DNA from: Bacteroidota bacterium
GTDB lineage: Bacteria > Bacteroidota > Bacteroidia > Chitinophagales > LD1
Length of the DNA stretch: 64,000 nt
Direction: 5' to 3'
NCBI GenBank assembly: GCA_947479455.1
Contig: CANJZE010000002.1
Coordinates: forward strand, 188,533-252,532
The notes beneath the pieces were generated by a model that was not told where the DNA came from, made no database searches, and worked only from the letters and a program-made list of their open reading frames with translations. Position numbers and translations under genes: made by a program. This document shows, in pieces, positions 27,590 through 36,230 of this stretch; position 1 is the stretch's first letter; the number at the start of each line of letters is the position of its first letter.

Positions 27590-28549
27590 ATGAAAACAGC
27601 TTTGGTTCTTGGGGCGGGCGGCTTTATCGGAAGCCATTTGGTGAAGCGGCTGAAACAGGAAAACTATTTTGTAAAGGGAGTTGACCTCAAGCATCCCGAG
27701 TTCAGCAAAACTGCTGCCGATGAATTTGTAGTTGGCGATTTGCGCAATCAAAATTTTTGCGCTGAAATTTTCAATCAATCATTTGATGAAGTATATCAAC
27801 TGGCTGCCGACATGGGCGGAGCAGGATATATTTTTACAGGCGATAACGATGCTGATGTGATGTATAATTCATCGCTCATCAATTTGAACGTGGTTAATCT
27901 TTGTGTCGAAAAGAAAATTGGGAAAGTTTTCTATTCCTCTTCTGCATGTGTTTATCCCGCTTACAATCAGGAAGACCCCGACAATCCAAAATGCAGTGAG
28001 GACTCTGCTTATCCCGCTGCTCCCGACAGTGAATATGGATGGGAGAAACTTTTTAGTGAGCGTTTGTATTTGAACTACGCACGCAATTATAAATTGAATG
28101 TTCGCGTGGCGCGGTTCCACAATATTTTTGGACCAGAAGGAAGTTGGAAAGGCGGAAAAGAAAAAGCACCAGCAGCTTTGTGTCGTAAAATTGCTGAAGC
28201 AAAAAATGAAAGTGCCATCGAAGTTTGGGGAGATGGAAGACAAACGCGCTCGTTTCTTTTTATAGATGAGTGCATAGAGGGAATCCTGAAAATGATGAAC
28301 GGAAACTTTGAAGGGCCTTTAAATATTGGTTCAGAAGAAATGATTTCGATAAACGAACTTGCCAAAATGATTGGAGAGATTTCGGGGAAGAATATTTCTA
28401 TAAAAAACATAGCGGGTCCCACTGGTGTACGCGGAAGAAACTCTGACAATAAATTGATTTCAGAAAAACTGAATTGGAAACCAAACTACCTGCTTAAAGC
28501 AGGAATTGAAAAAACATATCGTTGGATTGAAGAGCAGGTAAAATCTTAA
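27590..28549 (+). CDS. SDR-family epimerase, GDP-mannose 3,5-epimerase-like
   Basis: The extended short-chain dehydrogenase has NAD-binding GAGGFIGSHLVKRL near residues 8-21 and the catalytic YGWEK motif (Tyr, Lys), with the Ser/Thr in SSSACVYP. Several stretches follow plant GDP-mannose 3,5-epimerase closely: ADMGGAGYIF, VMYN, RFHNIFGPEGSWKGG, EKAPAALCRK and WGDGRQTRSFLFIDEC. That enzyme makes GDP-L-galactose/L-gulose from GDP-mannose. The product could be an L-sugar for surface glycan. The 319-residue length is slightly shorter than plant enzymes (about 370). It follows the regulator by nine bases and precedes fabI. Confidence 0.8.
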   Translation: MKTALVLGAGGFIGSHLVKRLKQENYFVKGVDLKHPEFSKTAADEFVVGDLRNQNFCAEIFNQSFDEVYQLAADMGGAGYIFTGDNDADVMYNSSLINLNVVNLCVEKKIGKVFYSSSACVYPAYNQEDPDNPKCSEDSAYPAAPDSEYGWEKLFSERLYLNYARNYKLNVRVARFHNIFGPEGSWKGGKEKAPAALCRKIAEAKNESAIEVWGDGRQTRSFLFIDECIEGILKMMNGNFEGPLNIGSEEMISINELAKMIGEISGKNISIKNIAGPTGVRGRNSDNKLISEKLNWKPNYLLKAGIEKTYRWIEEQVKS

Positions 28550-28576
28550 TTTGGCATCACACAACAACTCTAACTT

Positions 28577-29392
28577 ATGTCGAACCAATTATTATCAGGT
28601 AAACGCGGTATTATTTTCGGAGCATTAGATGAAAATTCCATTGCATGGAAAGTTGCGTTGAAAGCGCACGAACAGGGAGCAAAATTTGTTTTGTCAAACG
28701 CGCCTGTAGCGTTGCGCCTTGGTGAAATAAATAAACTGGCAGAGCAATGCGGCACTGTCGTAATACCGGCAGACGCAACTTCAGTGGAAGATTTGGAAAA
28801 ACTGATAACTCAATCGGTTGAACATTTAGGCGGCAAATTGGATTTCATTTTACACTCCATCGGCATGAGCCCTAATGTGCGCAAAGGCAAGGCTTACACC
28901 GATATTAATTACGAGTGGTTTCAAAAAACTTTAGACATCTCTTCTCTTTCGCTTCACAAACTTCTTCAAACATGCATGAAGCAGGATGCGATTAGTGAAT
29001 GGGGCAGTGTTGTCGCGCTTACTTACATTGCAGCTCAACGGGCTTTCCCTGGTTATGGCGATATGGCTGATGCAAAAGCCACGCTTGAATCTATTGTGCG
29101 CTCGTTTGGTTATTATTATGGCAATGCCAAAAAAGTGCGTGTCAATTCCGTTTCACAATCGCCCACTGCCACTACTGCGGGTTCAGGCATAAAAGGTTTT
29201 GATTCTTTTTTCGGCTTTGCTGATAAAACAAGTCCACTGGGAAATGCGCCAGCCGAAGATTGTGCAAATTATTGCGTTACACTCTTCAGCGATTTAACGC
29301 GATATGTTACCATGCAAAATCTTTTTCACGATGGTGGATTTTCGAAAATGGGAATCAACGAATTGGTGGTGAATGAGTTTACGAAGAAGTAG
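28577..29392 (+). CDS. fabI: Enoyl-ACP reductase (NADH)
   Basis: This reduces trans-2-enoyl-ACP in the last step of each fatty acid elongation cycle. The protein has the FabI start LLSGKRGIIFGALDENSIAW, with the loop that replaces the usual SDR glycine motif. The active-site helix is YIAAQRAFPGYGDMADAK, preserving the Tyr-x9-Tyr-x6-Lys spacing of E. coli FabI. The substrate-loop segment GSGIKGFDSFF follows. The length of 271 is normal. It is the target of triclosan-type inhibitors in other species. It is convergent with the metalloprotease gene, 13 bases apart. Confidence 0.93.
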   Translation: MSNQLLSGKRGIIFGALDENSIAWKVALKAHEQGAKFVLSNAPVALRLGEINKLAEQCGTVVIPADATSVEDLEKLITQSVEHLGGKLDFILHSIGMSPNVRKGKAYTDINYEWFQKTLDISSLSLHKLLQTCMKQDAISEWGSVVALTYIAAQRAFPGYGDMADAKATLESIVRSFGYYYGNAKKVRVNSVSQSPTATTAGSGIKGFDSFFGFADKTSPLGNAPAEDCANYCVTLFSDLTRYVTMQNLFHDGGFSKMGINELVVNEFTKK

Positions 29393-29405
29393 AATCGTTG
29401 CGTGC

Positions 29406-32400
29406 TTATTTGCTTACGACAATTTCCTTGACAACTTTTTCATCTCCCTGTTTTACTTCGAGCATATAAACTCCTGCTGCCAGCAGCGATAAATCAATTT
29501 TAGTTCGTGTGGTTGAAATAATTTCAGAAAATAAATTCTGTCCTAAAACATTTTTCAAAGTCAATGTTGTTTGGCTACTCAACTTACTGAGTTCCACAAA
29601 AATTTCGTTCGTTGCAGGATTTGGGAATACACTAAAAACAAAATCTTGATTCGCAGAAATTATACCTGTTACATTCTGCACCACCACACTTGCGGTTACT
29701 GAACAGCCATTCGTATCGGTAGTAGTTACTGTATAAGTTCCCGCCAATAGATTTGAAATCGTTAAAGTCGTATCGCCTGTGCTCCACAAATAAGAATAAG
29801 GAACAACACCACCGCTCGTGGTGTCAATAAATGCAGTTCCGTTGTTTTGTCCATTAGTAGAATTTGCTGAAGAAGTAATTAGCTGCAAAGAATTAGGTTG
29901 GGAAATATGAATGGTTGTAGTCGTTGTGCAGTTATTCAAATCAGTAATAGTTACCGTACAAACTCCCGCTGAAAGATTTTGGACTACTGGATTTGTTTCT
30001 CCATTACACCATTCGTATGAATAGTTTTGTGTGCCACCTGTTACATTCAAACTTGCTGTTCCGTTTTGTTCGCCAAAACAAATTGCATCGGTCGAAGTTG
30101 AAGCAACTGAAAGCAGTGCAGGTTCGTTCACAGTAAATGATGATGAGGTAGAACAATTATTCGCATCAAAAACAGTAACCGAATAATTTCCTACAGTAAT
30201 ATTTCCAATCGAATCTGTTGTTCCAGCATTACTCCACAAATAAGAATATGCACCCGTTCCTCCGCTTGCTTGCAACGAAATATTTCCGTTGCTGTTTCCT
30301 GCACATAATGGCTCAACAATATTTTCGATTGCGGTTATTGCAGTTGGTTGACTTACTGTAATGGTTGCTGACGATTGACATTGATTGGCATCTACAACCG
30401 TAACCGAATAAACGCCTGCTGCAAGATTTGTCAATGAGGAAACACTTGCACCATTGCTCCATGAATAAATAAAAGGTGTAGCTCCGCTATTGATAATCAC
30501 ATCTGCACTTCCATCATTTCCTCCATTGCAATTTGTGTTGCTTGAAGTCGCACTCAAAACCACACTCCCGCTACTTCCTACCAATACACTTGTTGAAGTA
30601 GAACATGTATTCGCATCAGTTACGGTAACAAAATAATTTCCCGCTTGAAGATTACTCAAAGCATAACCGTTAGCTCCGTTACTCCAATCATAAGTAAATG
30701 CGGTGGTTCCACCGTTCACCTGTAAAGAAATTGTTCCATCGTTTCCTGCACAGGTTGCATTGGTAGATGTAACGGTTGTTTGAAGCGCTGACACTGGTCC
30801 GGTAATAGTGAAACCGGAAGTTGCTGAACAACTATTGGCATCTGTAACGGTTACAGAATAATTTCCTACGGCAAGATTGCTGATAGAAGAGTTTGTTGTT
30901 CCGTTATTCCAGCTATAGACAAATGGTGTAGTTCCCGAAGTAATACTCACGCTTGCATTGCCGTTGTTATCGCCAAAGCACAAAACACTACTGGATGTAG
31001 GAACGAGAACCACGTTCACCGGATTATTGACTACAGCATTTGCCGAAGCACTACAATTATTCGCATCCGTAATTACAACCGAATAATTTCCTGCGGAAAT
31101 ATTATTGAGTGATGGAGTTATAGCTCCTGTATTCCATAAATAAGTATATGCTAAAGTTCCTCCGCTTACTTGCGTATTAATGCTTCCATTGTTACCTACA
31201 CAAGTTGCATCAACTGTTGCTGCTGAAATATTTAATGGAGTTGGTTCTGTAATAGTAAAATTCGCAGTAATTGAACAATTATTTACATCGCTAACCGTAA
31301 CCGAATAATTTCCTACAGAAATATTGATTAGCGAAGCTGAAGTGTTTCCATTACTCCAACTGTAAATGATTGGTGTAGTTCCCGAATTGACTGTTACAGA
31401 TGCGCTGCCTGAAATTCCTCCGCTACATAAAACATTTGATGAAGCACTCGTAATGTTTACACCTGCAATAGAATTTACAACTGTGTTTGCAGAAGCAGTG
31501 CAACTGTTTGCATCAGTTATTGTAACCTGATAGTTTCCTGTTGCAAGATTGCTGATTGAAGAAGTTGTTGCAGCATTACTCCACAAATAAGAATATCCTG
31601 AAACACCACCGCTTGCCTGAACAGACGCTGTTCCATTATTGTTTCCGCAAATAGTTGAAGTGGAAGAAGCTATGAGTGTAAGTGCCGATGGCTCTGAAAT
31701 ATTTTGAGAAGACGTCACAGAACACCCTCCGCCATCAACTATTGTCAGCGAATAGTTTCCTGCTGATAGATTACTAATAACAGAACTTGAAGCGTTATTA
31801 CTCCAATGATAAATCACATTCGGAAATCCTCCCGTTACTGTGGCTGTTGCACTTCCCGTGTTTCCACCATTGCATAAAACATTCACCGATGTAGTAGAAA
31901 GTGAAAGAGTGCCGCTTACCGAATTAACTATAGCAGTTGCACTGCTTGTGCAGTTGTTTGCATCAGTAATCGTAAGCGTAAAATTTCCGGCCGATAAATT
32001 ATTGATTGATGAAGAAGTTTGTGAATTACTCCAGTTGTAAGCGTAGTTTGTGGTGCCTCCGCTTACCGTTGAAATTATTTTTCCTGTTCCGCGACCACAT
32101 GTATCAGCCGTGGCTAAAGTAGCTAGCGAAAGCGCAAGGGGTTGAGTTATAGTTTTAGTGGCCGTAGCTGAACAGCCGCCTCCATCTGTTACAGTAACCG
32201 AATAATTTCCTGCAATAAGATTGCTTATGGCAGAACTTGATGCGTTATTGTTCCAATGGTAAATCACATTTGCAAAACCACCCGTTACGTTCGCTGTTGC
32301 ACTTCCCGTGTTTCCACCATAGCATAAAACATTTGTTGAAGTTGCATTGAGAGAGAGGTTACTGCTCATAGCATTTACAACAGTACTTGCACTCAACGAA

Positions 32401-35400
32401 CAATTATTCGCATCGGTAACAATAAGTGTAAAATTTCCTGCTGATAAATTATTAATCGAAGCACTGGTTTGCGCATTGCTCCAGTTATAAGAGTAGTTGG
32501 TTGTTCCTCCACTTACCGTTGAAATTATTTTGCCAGTAGAACGATTGCAGGTGTCAGCAGTTGTTGTTGTGGTTAATGAAAGGGCTAGAGGTTGTGTGAT
32601 TGTTTGGGTTGATGTTGCAGAACATCCTGCTGCATCATTTACGGTTACATTGTATGTTCCGGCTATTAAATTATTAGCAGTTGTTGTTGTTGCTCCCCCT
32701 GTCCACATATAAGAAAAACTTGGAGTTCCTCCACTTGCGCTCACCGTTGCGGTTCCTGTGTTTGCACCATTACATAAAACATTGGTATGCGATGATGAGA
32801 CAACAATTGCCGGATTAATGGTAGCCGTTACCGCCTTGCGAAGCGAAACACAATCGGTAGCTTTTATCACCCAATCGTAGAAATAATAGTAGTATCCCGC
32901 TGTTCCGTTTGTTCCTGTAATGGAAACCAAACCCGCTAATGTGTAAGGATAAACAGCGCCTGCTGTATTGCGAAAAAGATTTGCTGTACCATTTACAGCC
33001 AATCGCAATTTATTTGCAACGGGTAGAACAAAATTTAGAGTAACAATATTTAAACCGGAAGCAAGATTCACGGTTAATGTGCGCAGAATAACTCCAGTTG
33101 AATCGCGCAAAACAATTGTTCTATTGCCGGAACCTTGCGCATAAACTTTTACTGTTTTTAAAGTGCAAGCGGCAAGACAGTTAAAAACTAAATAGCGATC
33201 AGTGCTGTTTGAATAGTTGCCTGCGGCTCCTATGCTATCATTCAACGGACCAACGCGTGCTGTTGTTCCCGGTACAATATCTTCTGCATAAAAAGTTGTA
33301 GTAGTACTAAGCGAAGGAGTTACAAACGGATTACTTATAGCAACCAATGTGGTATCTGTTGCATTCGCATACCATTTTATGGTATCGTTAGAAGTTACTG
33401 CGAGCGTAACTGTTCCATTACCACAACGGCTTGCATTTACAGCTAAGGGAGCCGAGGGTTTATTAATAGTGATGTAATTGTTCTTTGTGTTCGTGTTATT
33501 GCCGTAAGCATTGGTTGCTCTTAGCGAAACCGTAAATGTGCCATTTGTAAAATAAGTGTGTGAAGGATTTTGCAAAGTGGAAGTTCCGCCATCTCCAAAA
33601 TTCCAAAGCCATGAAGTAGGCGCAGCTGTAGAAAGGTCAGTGAAATTTATTTTTCCGTTGCAAGAATTTGTTACATCTGCTCTAAAATTTGCTACTGGTG
33701 GTACTGTTGGGGAGGTACATGACCATTGAATTGTATAGCCCGCTGCCACCACCCCAACATCGGATGTTTGTCGAATAGTAAGTGAACCTCCCGAAGAAGT
33801 TATATCTGCCGGAATTGTTGTTCCGGTGTAAGCGCCAATTTGAGGACTTGCAGTAGTAGGACCATCGTAAACATAAAGAAAATCGTAGGTGTTCTCCATG
33901 TTAAACTGCGTGAAATGAAACCTAACCTGTGTGGCCCCAACGGGAGAAATGGTGAGCACACTGTTTGTGTTGTCAGTATAATTTCCGGTAGGACCTCCAC
34001 TATCGTAAATTGTGCCTGTGCAAGAAGTTTGCGTTTGATAAGTTCCTGTTGTTGGCATCACCACCACACATGGATTCGAAGTGCTGATGTCGATATAATT
34101 CGTGCGAGTCAAACTATCAATGCCGCACGTACCACCGTTCGAAATTAATTTTACGGTGTAAGTTCCAAGAGTAGTATAAGTATGTGAAGGCGCTTGTGCG
34201 GTAGAAGTAGTTCCATCGCCAAAATCCCACGTAAAAGTAGAAGCATTGGTACTGGTGTTTGTAAAATTAACGACAAATGGAACCTGACATCCTGCAGTTT
34301 GCGAAGCAGTAAACTGGGCATCAACTCCAAAAGTAAATTGCGCACCTACACCCACTGCATACCATGCATTCGTAGTTGCAATTGCTTCAGCGGAACAAGT
34401 ACCGAACAAATCATTCGCTGATTGAATGGCATAAAATCTGGCATCAGCATACTCTGAATTATTGGTTAAATAGAAAACCATATTTCGCCAGGCAATCTGA
34501 GTGGCTTTATGTCGCGAAATTCCTGTAACTGTGTAAGCATTTCCAATATCGTTTGTTCCTGTTCCACCTTGCGAAAGAAGATAACACCAAAAATTCTGAA
34601 CGCTTGAATTGGTATGCACTCCGCCATTATCACCTGTGCCAGTATACCAATTTGTTCCCAGGTAAGTATCAGGGTCGCCATAAGTAGTTGGATTACTCAT
34701 GGAACGAAACGGTGAGCCAATGTCCTCGCCTATCGTCCAGTTGCCCAAGGTAGAATCTGCATACCACTCCACAGCGGTTCCAAAAATATCGCTGAACGAT
34801 TCGTTCAACGCACCCGGTTCATCCTGATAAGTGAGGTTAGCTGTAAGTTCATCTAAGCCGTGCGAAATTTCGTGCCCTGTAATGTCAAGCGATGTGAGCG
34901 GATTGTTGGTTGCATTTCCATCACCAAAAGTCATTCGTGTTCCATCCCAAAAAGCGTTTACATAATTTGTGTTGTAATGCACATAAAGATTCAACGGATA
35001 GCCAGCATTGTCAATTGAATTTCTGCCCATGGTTTGATAAAAATCGTATGTCATTTCTGCTCCCCAGTGGGCATCGCCAGCGTACTGATCTTTGTTTGCA
35101 TTTACATTACTCCAAACATTATTGGCATCTAAAAATTCAACGGCTGCACCATAGTTGGTTCCTTTTTGCATGTTGTACGTGTGAATGCCTAAGCCTCGCG
35201 TAGTTTCATACAACCGATATTGCCCTGTGTAACTATCAGCCACAATTGCACGCGAACCACGATATGCAGTAACGGCAGTACCAGGGGTATTAGCATTGTA
35301 AATACGTGGATTTTTTTTCAGCACCTCTCCTGTTTCTGCATCCACAAAAATCTCATTGCGGCTCATTGGTTCATGTGCGTAAATGTCGAACTTCCAAGCA

Positions 35401-36017
35401 AGACGAAAACTATTTGAATGATTGTTCGGTTGCACAATTTCTAATTGTCCCTTCGGAAAATAAGTTGCAGAAGCATCGGTATTCGTTTGTTTGAGTGCTT
35501 CTTCTTCTTCTTCAATTTGCCATTTGTAAACTTGTGCGCTTATATTTTTCAACGCAGAAACAAGAGCAGCAGGTTCGGTAAGCAAGGCAGAAGCACCAAC
35601 CGTAATACTCTTAAATAACGAACCATTGAACTTTTTCACCTTGCCGTTTTGTAAGTGGGTTATAAAAATGCCTTCGGTAACTGGAATACTATTTACAAGA
35701 AGCTGAAACCGGTGATGCTCCCAACCTATTGCATCTTTTTCGTTGTCAAGCAATAGAAATTGATAAGTTAAAGGAAGATTGAATTTCTTTTTAAGCAGTA
35801 AGAAGAAAGTGGTTTCATCGGTTTCGTTGCCGCTTCCAAACTCAATAAAAGCAGGAACAGCATTCTCTTGTTTTAGCCAAACATGTTGAGCGTTTGGAAA
35901 AATGGCCGATGCCTCTGCTCCGAACTTTTCATTGTACAGCATTGGTTTTTGCGCCAACGAAGCTGAAGTGATAAAACTTAAGATAACTATTGTAACTACA
36001 GAATAAAAAGTACGCAT
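29406..36017 (-). CDS. Secreted M4 (thermolysin-type) metalloprotease with PKD, CUB-like and 14 SprB repeats and a T9SS tail
   Basis: The 2203-residue protein begins with a signal peptide (MRTFYSVVTIVILSFITSASLAQ). A FTP/PepSY-like propeptide follows, then the M4 catalytic domain. Its zinc site is His382-Glu383..His386 (GHEISHG) and Glu406 (ALNESFSD); the 24-residue spacing equals thermolysin's. Downstream come a PKD domain (FTWDFGDGTT), a CUB-like domain (FLYVYDGPTT), a second PKD domain (WLWNFGDGGT), an Ig-like or adhesive region and 14 SprB repeats. The last 85 residues form a type A T9SS sorting domain (FSVFPNPATNEIFVEL ... LLAAGVYMLEVKQGDEKVVKEI). It is exported across the outer membrane and probably cell-bound. 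Likely roles are extracellular protein degradation with adhesion. Confidence 0.92.
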   Translation of the reverse strand: MRTFYSVVTIVILSFITSASLAQKPMLYNEKFGAEASAIFPNAQHVWLKQENAVPAFIEFGSGNETDETTFFLLLKKKFNLPLTYQFLLLDNEKDAIGWEHHRFQLLVNSIPVTEGIFITHLQNGKVKKFNGSLFKSITVGASALLTEPAALVSALKNISAQVYKWQIEEEEEALKQTNTDASATYFPKGQLEIVQPNNHSNSFRLAWKFDIYAHEPMSRNEIFVDAETGEVLKKNPRIYNANTPGTAVTAYRGSRAIVADSYTGQYRLYETTRGLGIHTYNMQKGTNYGAAVEFLDANNVWSNVNANKDQYAGDAHWGAEMTYDFYQTMGRNSIDNAGYPLNLYVHYNTNYVNAFWDGTRMTFGDGNATNNPLTSLDITGHEISHGLDELTANLTYQDEPGALNESFSDIFGTAVEWYADSTLGNWTIGEDIGSPFRSMSNPTTYGDPDTYLGTNWYTGTGDNGGVHTNSSVQNFWCYLLSQGGTGTNDIGNAYTVTGISRHKATQIAWRNMVFYLTNNSEYADARFYAIQSANDLFGTCSAEAIATTNAWYAVGVGAQFTFGVDAQFTASQTAGCQVPFVVNFTNTSTNASTFTWDFGDGTTSTAQAPSHTYTTLGTYTVKLISNGGTCGIDSLTRTNYIDISTSNPCVVVMPTTGTYQTQTSCTGTIYDSGGPTGNYTDNTNSVLTISPVGATQVRFHFTQFNMENTYDFLYVYDGPTTASPQIGAYTGTTIPADITSSGGSLTIRQTSDVGVVAAGYTIQWSCTSPTVPPVANFRADVTNSCNGKINFTDLSTAAPTSWLWNFGDGGTSTLQNPSHTYFTNGTFTVSLRATNAYGNNTNTKNNYITINKPSAPLAVNASRCGNGTVTLAVTSNDTIKWYANATDTTLVAISNPFVTPSLSTTTTFYAEDIVPGTTARVGPLNDSIGAAGNYSNSTDRYLVFNCLAACTLKTVKVYAQGSGNRTIVLRDSTGVILRTLTVNLASGLNIVTLNFVLPVANKLRLAVNGTANLFRNTAGAVYPYTLAGLVSITGTNGTAGYYYYFYDWVIKATDCVSLRKAVTATINPAIVVSSSHTNVLCNGANTGTATVSASGGTPSFSYMWTGGATTTTANNLIAGTYNVTVNDAAGCSATSTQTITQPLALSLTTTTTADTCNRSTGKIISTVSGGTTNYSYNWSNAQTSASINNLSAGNFTLIVTDANNCSLSASTVVNAMSSNLSLNATSTNVLCYGGNTGSATANVTGGFANVIYHWNNNASSSAISNLIAGNYSVTVTDGGGCSATATKTITQPLALSLATLATADTCGRGTGKIISTVSGGTTNYAYNWSNSQTSSSINNLSAGNFTLTITDANNCTSSATAIVNSVSGTLSLSTTSVNVLCNGGNTGSATATVTGGFPNVIYHWSNNASSSVISNLSAGNYSLTIVDGGGCSVTSSQNISEPSALTLIASSTSTICGNNNGTASVQASGGVSGYSYLWSNAATTSSISNLATGNYQVTITDANSCTASANTVVNSIAGVNITSASSNVLCSGGISGSASVTVNSGTTPIIYSWSNGNTSASLINISVGNYSVTVSDVNNCSITANFTITEPTPLNISAATVDATCVGNNGSINTQVSGGTLAYTYLWNTGAITPSLNNISAGNYSVVITDANNCSASANAVVNNPVNVVLVPTSSSVLCFGDNNGNASVSITSGTTPFVYSWNNGTTNSSISNLAVGNYSVTVTDANSCSATSGFTITGPVSALQTTVTSTNATCAGNDGTISLQVNGGTTAFTYDWSNGANGYALSNLQAGNYFVTVTDANTCSTSTSVLVGSSGSVVLSATSSNTNCNGGNDGSADVIINSGATPFIYSWSNGASVSSLTNLAAGVYSVTVVDANQCQSSATITVSQPTAITAIENIVEPLCAGNSNGNISLQASGGTGAYSYLWSNAGTTDSIGNITVGNYSVTVFDANNCSTSSSFTVNEPALLSVASTSTDAICFGEQNGTASLNVTGGTQNYSYEWCNGETNPVVQNLSAGVCTVTITDLNNCTTTTTIHISQPNSLQLITSSANSTNGQNNGTAFIDTTSGGVVPYSYLWSTGDTTLTISNLLAGTYTVTTTDTNGCSVTASVVVQNVTGIISANQDFVFSVFPNPATNEIFVELSKLSSQTTLTLKNVLGQNLFSEIISTTRTKIDLSLLAAGVYMLEVKQGDEKVVKEIVVSK
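29686..32810 (-). repeat. Fourteen SprB repeats in the M4 protease gene
   Basis: Units average about 74 residues (223 bases). Odd and even units form two subfamilies over the first 11 units: one type begins NVLCNGGNTGSA and ends ITQP/ITEP, the other begins DTC.R.TGK or TC.G.NG. and ends in AS..VVN. The array therefore has a two-unit period of about 450 bases. Confidence 0.8.
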
Positions 36018-36230
36018 GAAAAGGAAATTAACGGGATCAATTGATAATTTTTGCAGTACGAATGTAAGTAGCTTATTCTACGAAGTAACTTATCATACCA
36101 AACGGAAAACAAGATTGTAAAATACCTGAAAAACGAGTAGCAATACCAAAAAATTATAGCCCGAAACTTTTCCCCCGTCACGACTTTGTTTTGTCTGATT
36201 GTCTATGGCCTATTATTCTATTTTAGCCGC

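Noticed and set aside
29406..36017. Several plus-strand open frames of 60-100 codons across the M4 protease gene
   Set aside because: They are shadows created by repeat codon composition on the opposite strand.
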